Shown here: positions 52,466 to 62,076 of the stretch, in pieces | Position numbering within the stretch: the first letter of the stretch is position 1 | How the letters are laid out: every line of letters starts with the position of its first letter | Assembly: GCA_003213155.1 (NCBI GenBank) | Contig: QCNQ01000002.1 | Coordinates: 1 to 64,000, forward strand | Source: Pelagibacteraceae bacterium AG-426-G02 | GTDB lineage: Bacteria > Pseudomonadota > Alphaproteobacteria > Pelagibacterales > Pelagibacteraceae | Length of the DNA stretch: 64,000 nucleotides | Direction of reading: 5' to 3' | Notes under the pieces: model-generated | The model's input: the letters and a program-made list of their open reading frames with translations, nothing else | The model's database searches: none | What the model was told of the DNA's origin: nothing | Program-made: the position numbers and the translations under genes

Positions 52466-54540
52466 GTATTTTTTCTATTGTCAACTAAACTATCAACAAC
52501 ACTTGGATCAGCTAAAGTAGTAGTGTCACCTAATTGACCATGTTCATTTGCTGCAATCTTTCTAAGAATTCTTCTCATAATTTTTCCAGATCTTGTTTTT
52601 GGAAGCCCTGGAGTAAAGTGAATCAAGTCAGGAGTTGCTAATGGACCTATTTGTTTTCTAACCCATAATTTTAGTTCTCTTTCAAGATCTCCAGTTTCAG
52701 TCTCACCTGCATTTAGAGTTACGTAACAATATAGTCCATTTCCTTTAATGTCATGTGGATAACCAACGACAGCGGCCTCAGCAACTTTAGGATGAGCAAC
52801 AAAAGCACTTTCAATTTCAGCAGTACCCAAGTTGTGTCCTGATACAATAATTACGTCATCTACTCGTCCAGTGATCCAATAATATCCATCCTTGTCTCGT
52901 CTGCACCCATCCCCAGTAAAATATTTTCCATCAAATTGAGAAAAGTAAGTATCAATAAATCTTTGATGATCGCCATAAACAGTTCGCATTTGGCCTGGCC
53001 AAGACTGAGCTATACAAAGTCTCCCTTCTCCTGCACCTTTAATTTCTTTTCCATCTTTATCGACAAGAACAGGTTTAATTCCATAAAAAGGTTTTGTTGC
53101 TGATCCAGGTTTTAAAGGTATAGCTCCTGTTTGAGGTGCAATTAAAATTCCGCCTGTCTCTGTTTGCCACCAGGTATCTACGATTGGACACTTTGAGTTT
53201 CCAACTGTTTTGTAATACCACATCCAAGCCTCTGGATTTATAGGCTCTCCGACTGTACCTAATAATTTTAGGGATTTTCGAGATGTTTTATTTACTGGAT
53301 CATCACCCTCTCGCATAAGGGCTCTGATAGCTGTTGGAGCAGTATAAAAAGTATTAACTTTATATTTATCAACAATCTGCCACCATCTTGAGCTGTCCGG
53401 ATAATTTGGTACTCCCTCAAACATTATTGTAGTAGCTCCGTTAGATAAGGGTCCATAAATAATATAACTATGACCTGTTACCCAACCTATGTCTGCAGTA
53501 CACCAATAAATATCTTTAGGCTTATAGTTAAATATGTATTGATGAGTCATGGAAGCATAAACCATGTAACCGCCCGTTGTATGTAGTACACCTTTCGGTT
53601 TACCTGTAGATCCAGACGTATAAAGAATAAATAAAGGATCTTCAGCATTCATTTCCTCAGGTTCACAATGACTTGGTACATCTTTAATTAGATCATGATA
53701 CCAAACATCTCTGTCGTCATCCCAATAAACATAGTTTCCTGTTCTTTTGACAACAATACATTTTTTAACATCAGGACAATTACTTAATGCTTCATCGGTT
53801 GTTGCTTTTAATGGAATTGTTTTTCCACCTCTAACACCCTCATCAGCTGTTATAATGTATTCTGATTTACAATCATTTACTCTTCCAGAAATAGACTCTG
53901 CTGAAAACCCTCCAAATATTATAGAATGTATGGCTCCTATTCTTGCACAAGCTAACATCAAAACAGCGAGCTCGGGTATCATCGTTAAATATATTGTTAC
54001 TCTGTCTCCTTTTTGTATCCCTAATTTTTTTAGACCATTAGCTGCTTTTGAAACTTTTTGATGAAGTTGTTTATAAGAAATTTTTTGAGTATCCTTAGGA
54101 TCATCACCTACCCAAATTATAGCTGTTTTATCTTTTTTATCTTTTAAATGTCGATCAATACAATTAGCAGAGGCATTTAAAGTTCCATCTTCAAACCATT
54201 TTATTTTAACTTCATCTTTACTATACTTCACATCTTTAATTTTTTTATATGGTTTTATCCATGTAATCCTTTTTCCTTCTTTTTTCCAAAAAGCATTATT
54301 GTTTTTAATAGAGTCAGTATATTTATTCTGATATTGAGATTTATTAATTAAACCACTTTTCACCCAATCTGGTTTTGGTTTAAAAATTAGTTCTTGAGTT
54401 GAGCCTTCGTTATTATTTTTAACTTTTTTAATCTTACTTCTAATCTTTTTTTTTCTTTTAAGAATTTTTTTTCTTTTTTTAACCTTCTTTCTTTTTGAGG
54501 TTTTTTTTCTTGATTTAGATTTTTTCTTCTTTTTAGGCAT
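52462..54540 (-). CDS. acs: acetyl-CoA synthetase with a Lys/Arg-rich N-terminal extension
   Basis: Activates acetate to acetyl-CoA through acetyl-AMP. The catalytic part follows the family closely: [71 protein letters not shown] and the acetylation/catalytic lysine region [18 protein letters not shown]. Before the family start lies an extra segment of about 45-50 residues made almost wholly of Lys and Arg (23 Lys and 5 Arg in the first 41). No other ATG exists between it and the enzyme start, though a GTG or TTG start inside cannot be excluded. The gene lies close to the symporter operon. Confidence 0.96.
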   Translation of the reverse strand: MPKKKKKSKSRKKTSKRKKVKKRKKILKRKKKIRSKIKKVKNNNEGSTQELIFKPKPDWVKSGLINKSQYQNKYTDSIKNNNAFWKKEGKRITWIKPYKKIKDVKYSKDEVKIKWFEDGTLNASANCIDRHLKDKKDKTAIIWVGDDPKDTQKISYKQLHQKVSKAANGLKKLGIQKGDRVTIYLTMIPELAVLMLACARIGAIHSIIFGGFSAESISGRVNDCKSEYIITADEGVRGGKTIPLKATTDEALSNCPDVKKCIVVKRTGNYVYWDDDRDVWYHDLIKDVPSHCEPEEMNAEDPLFILYTSGSTGKPKGVLHTTGGYMVYASMTHQYIFNYKPKDIYWCTADIGWVTGHSYIIYGPLSNGATTIMFEGVPNYPDSSRWWQIVDKYKVNTFYTAPTAIRALMREGDDPVNKTSRKSLKLLGTVGEPINPEAWMWYYKTVGNSKCPIVDTWWQTETGGILIAPQTGAIPLKPGSATKPFYGIKPVLVDKDGKEIKGAGEGRLCIAQSWPGQMRTVYGDHQRFIDTYFSQFDGKYFTGDGCRRDKDGYYWITGRVDDVIIVSGHNLGTAEIESAFVAHPKVAEAAVVGYPHDIKGNGLYCYVTLNAGETETGDLERELKLWVRKQIGPLATPDLIHFTPGLPKTRSGKIMRRILRKIAANEHGQLGDTTTLADPSVVDSLVDNRKNT

Positions 54541-54551
54541 AAATGTTATTT

Positions 54552-54965
54552 TTAAATCTTACCCATGTTATTTAAAATTTTCCAGCTTTTAGAATCTATT
54601 GGCATTACTGATAGTCTGCTTTGTTTAATAAGTGATAAATGGCTTAATTGCTTGTTTTTCTTAATATCCTCAAGACTTACTGGCTTATTTAATTTTTTTA
54701 GAAACTTTACTGTAACAGCAACAAATCGACCAGATTTATCTGTCTTGTCTAAATATGCTTCCTTTATAACTTCAACAATACCAACAATTTCCTTTCCTAT
54801 GTTAGAATGATAGAAAAAACATTGATCTCCTTCTCTCATTGATTTTAAATTTTTGGCAGCTTGATAATTTCTTACTCCATCCCAAGGAGCACCTTTAATA
54901 CCAGCTTTTTTTTGTTGATCAATTGACCAAACGTCAGGTTCTGACTTAAGTAACCAATATTGCAT
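54552..54965 (-). CDS. EVE domain-containing protein
   Basis: A 137-residue single EVE-domain protein, related to PUA and YTH folds that bind modified nucleotides in RNA or DNA. The opening [40 protein letters not shown] and [17 protein letters not shown] are hallmarks. Bacterial members are often near genes for RNA modification or defence; here the neighbour is tsaD (tRNA modification), with its start overlapping the tsaD stop by one base. Confidence 0.94.
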   Translation of the reverse strand: MQYWLLKSEPDVWSIDQQKKAGIKGAPWDGVRNYQAAKNLKSMREGDQCFFYHSNIGKEIVGIVEVIKEAYLDKTDKSGRFVAVTVKFLKKLNKPVSLEDIKKNKQLSHLSLIKQSRLSVMPIDSKSWKILNNMGKI

Positions 54966-56038
54966 TAAAGTTTAACCCCAGCACCTTTTAAAAATAATGC
55001 ATTTTCATCTAAGGGCCATCTTGGTTTTGCTGGATGATCTAGTTTATTAAAAAGTTTTAATTTATACTTTTCCAAACCTACCATTGCTATCATTGCAGCA
55101 TTGTCCCCACATATTTCAATTGGTGGAAAAACACTTTGATAATTATTTTCTTTACATAAGTTTATCAACATAGATCTTATTTTTTTATTTGCTGCTACAC
55201 CACCCGCAACAACAAAAATTTTATCTTGTATATCATTTTGTTTTTCAAATTCATTAAAAGCAATTTTGGTTTTTTTTTTCAATATTTCTTCAATTGTTTT
55301 TTGAAAAGAAGCTGCCAAATTAAATTTTTCTTGCTCTGTTTCAATGGTTTTACTTATCTTCAGGATTGCAGTTTTAAGACCAGCAAATGACAAATTACAA
55401 CCACCCTTATTAATGATAGGTTTTGGTAGATCATAAGAATTTGGATCACCTTTTTCTGCCCAAAGCTCGATTTGGGGTCCTCCAGGAAATTCTATTCCTA
55501 AAAGTTTTGCAGTTTTGTCGAAGGCTTCACCTAGTGCATCGTCAATAGTTGTTCCTAGTCTTTTATATTTTCCAAGACCTTGAACATTTAAATATTGTGA
55601 ATGACCACCCGAAATTAATAGCAGGAGGTAAGGATAATTTAAGTTTGAAACTAATTTTGGACTCAACGCATGTCCTTCTAAATGATTTACAGCTATAAAA
55701 GGCTTGTTTATTGAAGAGGCAAAAGCTTTCCCAAAGCTTAAGCCTACTGACAAACAAACGATTAGACCAGGACCTGCAGTCGAAGCTACTGCATCAATAT
55801 CTTTAATTTTTATTCCACTTTCATCCAAAGCTTTCTTCACGATTAAATCTATTTTTTCGATATGTGATCTGGCCGCTAACTCTGGAACTACACCTCCAAA
55901 TTCTTTGTGGACATCAGTTTGGCTAGAGACAATGTTTGATAAAATTATAGGTTTCCCTTGGTCATTCTCAGTTATAACTGAGGCAGCTGTTTCATCACAA
56001 CTAGTTTCAATTCCAAGAATTAAGGGTTTTTTACTCAT
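54965..56038 (-). CDS. tsaD: tRNA N6-threonylcarbamoyladenosine synthase TsaD
   Basis: Transfers the threonylcarbamoyl group onto A37 of ANN-reading tRNAs. At 357 residues it opens LILGIETSCDETAASVI, with the metal-binding HxxxH in VNHLEGHALSPKL, LLISGGHSQYL and the late EICGDNAAMIAMVG motif. It is 56 bases upstream of the divergent hemC gene. Its partner genes (tsaB, tsaC, tsaE) are not in the window. Confidence 0.97.
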   Translation of the reverse strand: MSKKPLILGIETSCDETAASVITENDQGKPIILSNIVSSQTDVHKEFGGVVPELAARSHIEKIDLIVKKALDESGIKIKDIDAVASTAGPGLIVCLSVGLSFGKAFASSINKPFIAVNHLEGHALSPKLVSNLNYPYLLLLISGGHSQYLNVQGLGKYKRLGTTIDDALGEAFDKTAKLLGIEFPGGPQIELWAEKGDPNSYDLPKPIINKGGCNLSFAGLKTAILKISKTIETEQEKFNLAASFQKTIEEILKKKTKIAFNEFEKQNDIQDKIFVVAGGVAANKKIRSMLINLCKENNYQSVFPPIEICGDNAAMIAMVGLEKYKLKLFNKLDHPAKPRWPLDENALFLKGAGVKL

Positions 56039-56094
56039 ACAAATAGTTTTTAATAATTGTACATTTCCAATACAAGAAAGAAATAAATTTATTT

Positions 56095-57012
56095 ATGACT
56101 AAAAAAATTATCATAGGTTCAAGAGGTAGTAAATTAGCATTGTTATATGCTCAAAAAGCTAAAGAACAAATTATTAAAAAAACTACTTTAGATACAAATG
56201 ATATTGAAATTAAATCTATTTCAACAAAAGGTGATCAAGTTAAAGATACTAGATTATCTGATATAGGTGGCAAAGGATTGTTTTCAACTGAAATTGAAAA
56301 AGAGTTAGAGAATAAAAGTATCGACATTGCAGTACATGCATTAAAAGATATGCCAGCAACAGAAACTAGCGGACTTAAAACAGACTGTTTTTTAGAGAGA
56401 AATGATCCAAGAGAAATTTTGATAACAAATAACAAGAAAAAATTAAATGATCTTAAGCTTAAATCAATTATAGGAACATCTTCATTTAGAAGGGAATTTC
56501 AAATTAAAAAATTAAGATCTGATCTAACATGCAAAATAATTAGAGGTAATGTGGATACTAGAATTAAAAAACTAAAAGATGGAAATTATGATGCAATAAT
56601 TTTGTCTTATGCAGGGATTAAAAATTTAAATCTTGAAAATGAAATAGCTGAAATTTTCTCAGCACAAGAAATCATACCAAGTGCTGGACAAGGAATAATT
56701 GCTCTCCAATGTCGTGAAGCAGATAAAGAAATTATTTCAATTTTAAAAAAAGTAAATCATGAAGAAACCTATAAAAGAGCTCATGCTGAGAGAAATGTTC
56801 TTAAAGTTTTAGAGGGAGATTGTGAGACAGCAATAGGCGTTTATTCAAAAATAGAAAGTGATACAATTGAAGTTGAGGCAGAACTTTTTTCAATAGATGG
56901 CTCTCAAAGATTTTATGAAAAGAAATCTGGCCAGATTGATAAATTTAAAGAGATTGGTAAACAAATTGGGCAAAATTTAAAAATGCAATCAAATAATTCT
57001 TACAAAAAATAA
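56095..57012 (+). CDS. hemC: hydroxymethylbilane synthase (porphobilinogen deaminase)
   Basis: Joins four porphobilinogens to the linear tetrapyrrole hydroxymethylbilane. At 305 residues it opens IIIGSRGSKLALLYAQKAKE, with DIAVHALKDMPATE, KIIRGNVDTRIKKL, and LEGDCETAIGVYSK holding the Cys that binds the dipyrromethane cofactor. It precedes hemD by one base, its pathway partner. Confidence 0.97.
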   Translation: MTKKIIIGSRGSKLALLYAQKAKEQIIKKTTLDTNDIEIKSISTKGDQVKDTRLSDIGGKGLFSTEIEKELENKSIDIAVHALKDMPATETSGLKTDCFLERNDPREILITNNKKKLNDLKLKSIIGTSSFRREFQIKKLRSDLTCKIIRGNVDTRIKKLKDGNYDAIILSYAGIKNLNLENEIAEIFSAQEIIPSAGQGIIALQCREADKEIISILKKVNHEETYKRAHAERNVLKVLEGDCETAIGVYSKIESDTIEVEAELFSIDGSQRFYEKKSGQIDKFKEIGKQIGQNLKMQSNNSYKK

Positions 57013-57013
57013 T

Positions 57014-57712
57014 ATGCATATTTTATTAACAAGACCACTGGAAGATTGTTCAGAAATGATTTTAAAGTTTAAATCATTAGGTCATCAAGTTTCGCACATC
57101 CCACTGATTAATATTGAAAAGGTCAATTATGAGGAAATTAAATTTTCTGAATACGGAGGAATTATTTTTACTAGTGCTAATGCTGTGAAATATTTAGATC
57201 AAAATAACATAGACAAAAATATCAAATGTTTTTGTGTTGGTAATTTTACTGAAAAAAAGGCTAGATCTTTGGGATTTCAAAACACAATAGCTGCAGAGGG
57301 TAATGTTTCTAATTTAAAAGAGTTAATTTTACAAACTTACGAGACAAAAAGTAAAAAGTTACTTTATGTCAGCGGTGAAATCATATCTGTTGATTTGGAT
57401 CAACAACTCATGAAAGAGGGCTATGGCATAAAAAGGGTGATTAATTATAGAGTAAAACATAATCAAAAATTCAATGAAAGTTTTGTAAAAGATTTGAAAT
57501 TGAACATGCCTGATATGGTTTATATTTATTCACAGAATAGTGCTCAAAGTTTTTTGAGTTTTGTCAAAAATCATCAATTTGAAAGCTTATGGATGAATAC
57601 TAATTTATCGTGTATTGGGGAGAAAACTTCATCTATATTGAATGAAATTAAATGGAAAAAAATATTTCTTTTTAATCCTGGAGAAGAAGAGTTTTTGTTA
57701 TATAAAATTTAA
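57014..57712 (+). CDS. hemD: uroporphyrinogen-III synthase
   Basis: Closes hydroxymethylbilane to uroporphyrinogen III, the substrate of HemE encoded elsewhere in the window. The 232-residue protein starts HILLTRPLEDCSEMILKFK, and contains IIFTSANAVKYL and KKLLYVSGEIISVDLDQQL, typical though weakly conserved family marks. The gene follows hemC at one base. Weak conservation of this family is normal, so position supports the name. Confidence 0.92.
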   Translation: MHILLTRPLEDCSEMILKFKSLGHQVSHIPLINIEKVNYEEIKFSEYGGIIFTSANAVKYLDQNNIDKNIKCFCVGNFTEKKARSLGFQNTIAAEGNVSNLKELILQTYETKSKKLLYVSGEIISVDLDQQLMKEGYGIKRVINYRVKHNQKFNESFVKDLKLNMPDMVYIYSQNSAQSFLSFVKNHQFESLWMNTNLSCIGEKTSSILNEIKWKKIFLFNPGEEEFLLYKI

Positions 57713-57714
57713 TT

Positions 57715-58800
57715 ATGGAATTGTTTAATAATTTTTCTGAAATATTTCTATCGGTATGGAACAAAGGTATTTTAGGTGTTGATATTTTTCAAATATTAAT
57801 TGGTTTAGGAATTTTTTTAATTTTTTTAATTTTTAGAGGTCTAATTAGTAAACTTGTAATCAAAAAGTTAGAAATAATTTCAAAAAGAACAACAAACAAA
57901 TTAGATGATACTTTTGTAAATTCTTTAGTTGGTCCAGCAAGATTTTTACCAATTGTTTTAGGTTTTTTTATAGCAAGTTATTACATGACGTTTTCTATGG
58001 AAGGTAGAGAAATTGTCGATACTATAAATAGAACTCTAATAACCATATTAATTTTTTGGGTTATTCATCAAATTATAGAACCAGTCTCATATATCTTAAG
58101 TGGTCTTGATAAATTATTAACAAGAGAACTCATTGGATGGATTATTAAATCTTTAAAGATTTTAATATTTATATTAGGACTTGCGGCAGTCTTAGAATTA
58201 TGGGGGATAAAGATTGGACCAATTATTGCTGGTTTAGGTTTGTTCGGAGTAGCAGTTGCATTGGGTGCTCAAGATTTGTTTAAAAATTTAATTTCTGGGA
58301 TTTTGGTATTAGTTGAAAAAAGATTTAAAATCGGTGATTGGATTTCTGTTGATGGAATAATTGAGGGTATTGTTGAAAAAATTGGTTTTCGATCAACAAC
58401 AATCAGAAAATTCGATAAATCATTAGCAATAATTCCAAATTTTCAATTTGCAGAAAATGCTGTAGTAAATGTAAGTGAAACTTCAAACTGGTTAATTAGC
58501 TGGATTATTACTCTCCAATATGACACTTCGGTTGATCAATTAAAAAATATAAGAGATCAAATTGAAGATCACATAAAAAAAAGTGATGATTTTGACACTA
58601 ATATAGGAATTGCAGTTAGGGTCGATAAGTTTTCAGATAGTTCTATAGACATGTATGTGCGTTGTTTCACAAAATCGGATAGTTGGAACGAATGGCTTTC
58701 AGTAAAAGAAAAACTTGCAATTGCAATAAAACAAATTGTTGAAAATAATAAGGCCTCTTTCGCATTTCCAAGTTCTTCTATTTATATTGAAAAAAAATGA
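57715..58800 (+). CDS. MscS-family mechanosensitive ion channel
   Basis: A 361-residue inner-membrane channel that releases solutes on osmotic down-shock. There are several hydrophobic helices in the first half; the pore-lining helix is IGPIIAGLGLFGVAVALGAQDLFKNLISG with the Gly/Ala pattern of MscS. The cytoplasmic cage follows with RFKIGDWISVDGIIEGIVEKIGFRSTTI. The gene lies two bases after hemD and overlaps the yggT start by four bases. Confidence 0.95.
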   Translation: MELFNNFSEIFLSVWNKGILGVDIFQILIGLGIFLIFLIFRGLISKLVIKKLEIISKRTTNKLDDTFVNSLVGPARFLPIVLGFFIASYYMTFSMEGREIVDTINRTLITILIFWVIHQIIEPVSYILSGLDKLLTRELIGWIIKSLKILIFILGLAAVLELWGIKIGPIIAGLGLFGVAVALGAQDLFKNLISGILVLVEKRFKIGDWISVDGIIEGIVEKIGFRSTTIRKFDKSLAIIPNFQFAENAVVNVSETSNWLISWIITLQYDTSVDQLKNIRDQIEDHIKKSDDFDTNIGIAVRVDKFSDSSIDMYVRCFTKSDSWNEWLSVKEKLAIAIKQIVENNKASFAFPSSSIYIEKK

Positions 58801-59087
58801 TTGCTATCTTTTATTTAGTTTTACAATTATTAAAACTTTATTCGTATGTAGTGATTGCCAATGTTATCATAAGCTGGTTAATTGCTTTTAATGTATTGAA
58901 TACTCAAAATAGATTTGTTTATGCAGTTTTAGATTTTACTTACAGATTAACAGAACCATTTCTAAGAAGAATAAGACGATTTTTACCAAATTTGGGAGCC
59001 TTAGACATTTCACCAATTATTTTACTGCTATTGATTTGGTTTATAGAAATGTGTATGAAGCTCTACATCGCACCAATGATATTCTAG
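58797..59087 (+). CDS. YggT family membrane protein
   Basis: A 96-residue YggT-domain protein with two membrane helices flanking the conserved YRLTEPFLRRIRRFLP motif and a terminal helix (SPIILLLLIWFIEMCMKLYI). Family members have been linked to osmotic stress or cell division; this one follows an mscS-like gene, which fits the first. It overlaps mscS by four bases and lies just before folD. Confidence 0.93.
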   Translation: MIAIFYLVLQLLKLYSYVVIANVIISWLIAFNVLNTQNRFVYAVLDFTYRLTEPFLRRIRRFLPNLGALDISPIILLLLIWFIEMCMKLYIAPMIF

Positions 59088-59092
59088 GGTTT

Positions 59093-59938
59093 ATGATTTT
59101 AATTGATGGAAAAAAAGAAGCAGCACTATTAAGGGAACAGCTTAAAAAAGAAGTATCTGATCTTAAAATTAGGTATAATAAAGTTCCAGGGTTAACAGTA
59201 ATTTTGATTGGAGACTTAACTCCTAGTCAGATTTACGTTCGAAACAAAGAAAAATCTGCTAACGAAGTTGGACTTAAATCCGATGTGATTAAATATCCAG
59301 ATAGTGTTGAAGAAAAAGTTATTTTAGAGAAGATAGATGAATTAAATAAAGATAACTCTGTGTCAGGTATTTTGGTTCAATTACCATTACCAAAACATAT
59401 TGATAAACAAAAAATTATTGAAGCGATTGACCCATCAAAAGATGTAGATGGATTTCATCCAATGAATGTTGGAAATCTTTCATCAGGTTATGAGAGTTCC
59501 GTTCCATGCACACCATTAGGATGTTATTTGTTAATTAAAAAAATAGAACCTAACTTAAATGGTAAAAAAGCAGTTGTTGTTGGTCGATCTAACTTAAATG
59601 GTAAACCAATGACTCAACTTTTACTGAAAGAAAATTGTACTGTTACTATAACACACTCTAAAACAAAAGATTTAAAAGCAGAGTGTTTAGAAGCTGATAT
59701 TATAATTGCAGCGGTTGGTATTCCCGAGTTAGTTAAAGGTGATTGGGTTAAAAAAGATACAATAGTGATCGATGTTGGAATTAATAAAACTGAGAAAGGT
59801 ATTGTTGGTGATGTTGCATTTGATGAAGTTTCAAAAAATGCCAAAGCACTCACGCCTGTTCCTGGTGGAGTTGGTCCAATGACAATCGCTTGCTTGCTAA
59901 AAAATACGATTGACTGTTTCAAAAGATCGCAAGTATAA
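59093..59938 (+). CDS. folD: methylenetetrahydrofolate dehydrogenase/cyclohydrolase
   Basis: Interconverts methylene-, methenyl- and formyl-tetrahydrofolate in the cytoplasm. At 281 residues from ATG 59093 it has the substrate region VILIGDLTPSQIYVRNKEKS with the YxxxK pair, VSGILVQLPLPKHI, the NADP site AVVVGRSNLNGKPMTQLLL and C-terminal TPVPGGVGPMTIACLL. The frame is open upstream to 59036, but those residues overlap the yggT end and are not FolD-like. Confidence 0.97.
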   Translation: MILIDGKKEAALLREQLKKEVSDLKIRYNKVPGLTVILIGDLTPSQIYVRNKEKSANEVGLKSDVIKYPDSVEEKVILEKIDELNKDNSVSGILVQLPLPKHIDKQKIIEAIDPSKDVDGFHPMNVGNLSSGYESSVPCTPLGCYLLIKKIEPNLNGKKAVVVGRSNLNGKPMTQLLLKENCTVTITHSKTKDLKAECLEADIIIAAVGIPELVKGDWVKKDTIVIDVGINKTEKGIVGDVAFDEVSKNAKALTPVPGGVGPMTIACLLKNTIDCFKRSQV

Positions 59939-59975
59939 TATTGAATTCAACAAATTTTTTTTGATAAGATAGGTT

Positions 59976-60179
59976 ATGAAAAAACCTAAATACCCCTATA
60001 GAATTGCACTTCTCATGCTCATACTGACAGTTCCACCAATTGGCGCGACACAATTAGGTTGGTATTTATATGATAAACAAACTGGATTTGATTATGGTAT
60101 GATAGTTGGAACATTTTCAGTAATTTATGCTGCTTGGTTAATGTATGAAAAGAATTGGAGAGAAGATGATGAGGATTAA
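59976..60179 (+). CDS. small membrane protein, unknown function
   Basis: A 67-residue protein with two hydrophobic helices (YRIALLMLILTVPPIGATQLG and YGMIVGTFSVIYAAWLMYEK) joined by an aromatic loop and ending in an acidic tail (REDDED). No family is recognised. It precedes the SHOCT-domain gene by three bases and follows folD by 37 bases, so it may form a small operon with the SHOCT gene. Confidence 0.75.
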   Translation: MKKPKYPYRIALLMLILTVPPIGATQLGWYLYDKQTGFDYGMIVGTFSVIYAAWLMYEKNWREDDED

Positions 60180-60182
60180 ATT

Positions 60183-60449
60183 GTGGAAAAAATAATTTTT
60201 TTTGGATTAGCGATACCAATTTTAGCATTTGTCCTTTACTTGGGTGGAACTGCTATCATGAAAGGTTTTGAGGCCAAAAGAGAAAATAAATCCAATGAGA
60301 ACTTAGAAGACCAGGACCATGAAGACAACTTGTCTGATAATAATGATAAGTTAACAGATGAATTGAATAAATTAAATCAACTCCTTAAAGATGGTGTTTT
60401 AACAGAAGAAGAATTTAAAAAAGCTAAAAAGAAAATTTTAGATAATTAA
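60183..60449 (+). CDS. SHOCT-domain membrane protein
   Basis: An 88-residue protein starting with GTG. One N-terminal membrane helix (IIFFGLAIPILAFVLYLGGTAIM) is followed by an acidic Asn/Asp-rich linker and a C-terminal SHOCT motif (ELNKLNQLLKDGVLTEEEFKKAKKKIL), a short helical pair found at the end of many bacterial proteins. The role of SHOCT is thought to be oligomerisation. Convergent with the metallo-hydrolase gene, overlapping by four bases. Confidence 0.88.
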   Translation: MEKIIFFGLAIPILAFVLYLGGTAIMKGFEAKRENKSNENLEDQDHEDNLSDNNDKLTDELNKLNQLLKDGVLTEEEFKKAKKKILDN

Positions 60450-61450
60450 TTATAATCAAGTAATTTTTTTAAAGATCCAAATTCACCTATTTTATAAATT
60501 ATTGCATCGTCTTTTTTAAATCCATATTTTTCCGCTCCAGCTTTAAATCTTACAGGTGGCTCCATGATTGGTTCTAGGGATAAAACAAACGTGCCCCAAT
60601 GCATTCCAATCACTTTTTTACTCTTTAAATTTTTTGCAACCTCTAAAGCTTCTTCTGGATTTGTGTGATAAACTGACTTATCCTTATAAGGCATTATTGG
60701 ATAAAAATTATAGGCACCAATATTTATAAATGTAAGATCAATTGGACCATACTTATTACCTATATCTTTATAAATATTTCCTACTCCAGTGTCACAACCA
60801 AATAATAACTTTATATCTTTATATTCGATCAAAAAATTTCCCCATAAAGTTTTATTAGTATCTGTTAGACTTCTTTTTGACCAATGCACAGCAGGTAAAA
60901 AAGTAATTTTTAAATTTTTATTTATTTCAATTTTATCATACCAGTCCATTTCATTCACATCGCTATAACCATTTCTGTAAAAATATTTACCAAGTTTTAA
61001 TGGAAGTAAAACTTTAGAATTTTTAAAAGGAAATCTCCGGATTGTCATCATATCTTGATGATCATAATGATTATGGGTGAGTAAAAAAATATCTGTTTGT
61101 GGAATCTCGTTTAATTTTAATGCTGGTTCGGTAAATCTCTTAGGTCCAAAAATTAGCGGCCCAGCATTTTTTGAAAATACTGGATCTGTAATAATTGTTG
61201 TTTCACCAAGCTTAATTAAAAATGTTGCATGGCCAATCCATGCTACATAATCGTCTTCTTGAAATTTTTTTAAGTCTGTTAAAACTTTCTCTCTTTCAAT
61301 AACATGTTCTTTGGGAACTGTCATATTAAGTTTTTTTTTCTCTCTATTAAAAATTTTGAAGGACCATTTAACATTAGGATCTGGTTTTGGTGAACCCTGA
61401 GGATTTCTAAAAGTACCGTCTGGTAAATGGTGATAAGGTTTTTTTTCCAC
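60446..61450 (-). CDS. MBL-fold metallo-hydrolase (NAPE-PLD-like)
   Basis: A 334-residue metallo-beta-lactamase-fold protein of the NAPE-PLD/UlaG-like group. The zinc motif is LLTHNHYDHQDMMTI; other marks are YVAWIGHATFLIKLGETTII, FLPAVHWSKRSLTDTN, LLFGCDTGVGNIYKDIG and VIGMHWGTFVLSLEP. Such enzymes hydrolyse phosphodiesters or lipid substrates; the substrate here is unknown. No signal peptide is visible. It follows the GDSL hydrolase gene by five bases on the same strand. Confidence 0.9.
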   Translation of the reverse strand: MEKKPYHHLPDGTFRNPQGSPKPDPNVKWSFKIFNREKKKLNMTVPKEHVIEREKVLTDLKKFQEDDYVAWIGHATFLIKLGETTIITDPVFSKNAGPLIFGPKRFTEPALKLNEIPQTDIFLLTHNHYDHQDMMTIRRFPFKNSKVLLPLKLGKYFYRNGYSDVNEMDWYDKIEINKNLKITFLPAVHWSKRSLTDTNKTLWGNFLIEYKDIKLLFGCDTGVGNIYKDIGNKYGPIDLTFINIGAYNFYPIMPYKDKSVYHTNPEEALEVAKNLKSKKVIGMHWGTFVLSLEPIMEPPVRFKAGAEKYGFKKDDAIIYKIGEFGSLKKLLDYN

Positions 61451-61455
61451 TAAAA

Positions 61456-62076
61456 CTAATTTTTTTTATTGTAAGTTTTTATAATTGTCTCCTCTAAAGT
61501 TCTACTCATTATTATGGTGCCCTTTTCATTTGGATGTATACCATCACTTAGATTAAACTCAGGCTTCATGGCAACTCCCTCAAGTAAAAAAGGAATAAGC
61601 TCTATTTTAAATTTTTTGGCTAGATTAGGAAAAATTTTGTCAAATTTTTTTTTATAAGAAAAACCATGCGAGGTTGGAGCAACCATCCCAGCTAGGACGA
61701 TTTCAATATTTTTATCTTGAGCAATTTTTATAATTTTTTCTAAATTGCTTTTTGTTTCTTTTGGCTGGATGCCTCTTAACATGTCATTAGCCCCTAAGCA
61801 TAAAATTATTAGATCTATATCTGGCTCACTCAAAGTCCAATCAGCTCTATTTAATCCCCCTGACGATGTACTACCAGAAACACTGCCATCAACAATCTCA
61901 ATATTATAACCCTTTGCTTCTAAATTTTCCTCTAAAACGACTGGTAAACTATTGTCATCAGACAAACCATAACCAGCCATCAAACTATCACCAAATAATA
62001 CAATCTTTTCGATTGCATATGCATTAATGGTTAGTAGACAGATAATAATTATTTTAATAATAAAACTTTTGTTCAT
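61456..62076 (-). CDS. GDSL/SGNH arylesterase or thioesterase (TesA-like)
   Basis: A periplasmic hydrolase of about 206 residues from Met 62076. A signal peptide (NKSFIIKIIIICLLTINAYA) is followed by IVLFGDSLMAGYGLSDD with the nucleophilic Ser in GDSL, the oxyanion region LIILCLGANDMLRG and the catalytic DGIHPNEKG. This is the TesA/arylesterase type with lipase or thioesterase activity. The frame runs further upstream to 62265 but those residues do not fit and would cover the divergent ABC gene. Its ATG and that of the ABC ATPase overlap in the four bases CATG, as in the divergent tesA-ybbA pair of E. coli. Confidence 0.93.
   Translation of the reverse strand: MNKSFIIKIIIICLLTINAYAIEKIVLFGDSLMAGYGLSDDNSLPVVLEENLEAKGYNIEIVDGSVSGSTSSGGLNRADWTLSEPDIDLIILCLGANDMLRGIQPKETKSNLEKIIKIAQDKNIEIVLAGMVAPTSHGFSYKKKFDKIFPNLAKKFKIELIPFLLEGVAMKPEFNLSDGIHPNEKGTIIMSRTLEETIIKTYNKKN

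Noticed and set aside
59036..59092. Upstream extension of folD
   Set aside because: It overlaps the end of yggT and is unlike FolD N-termini.
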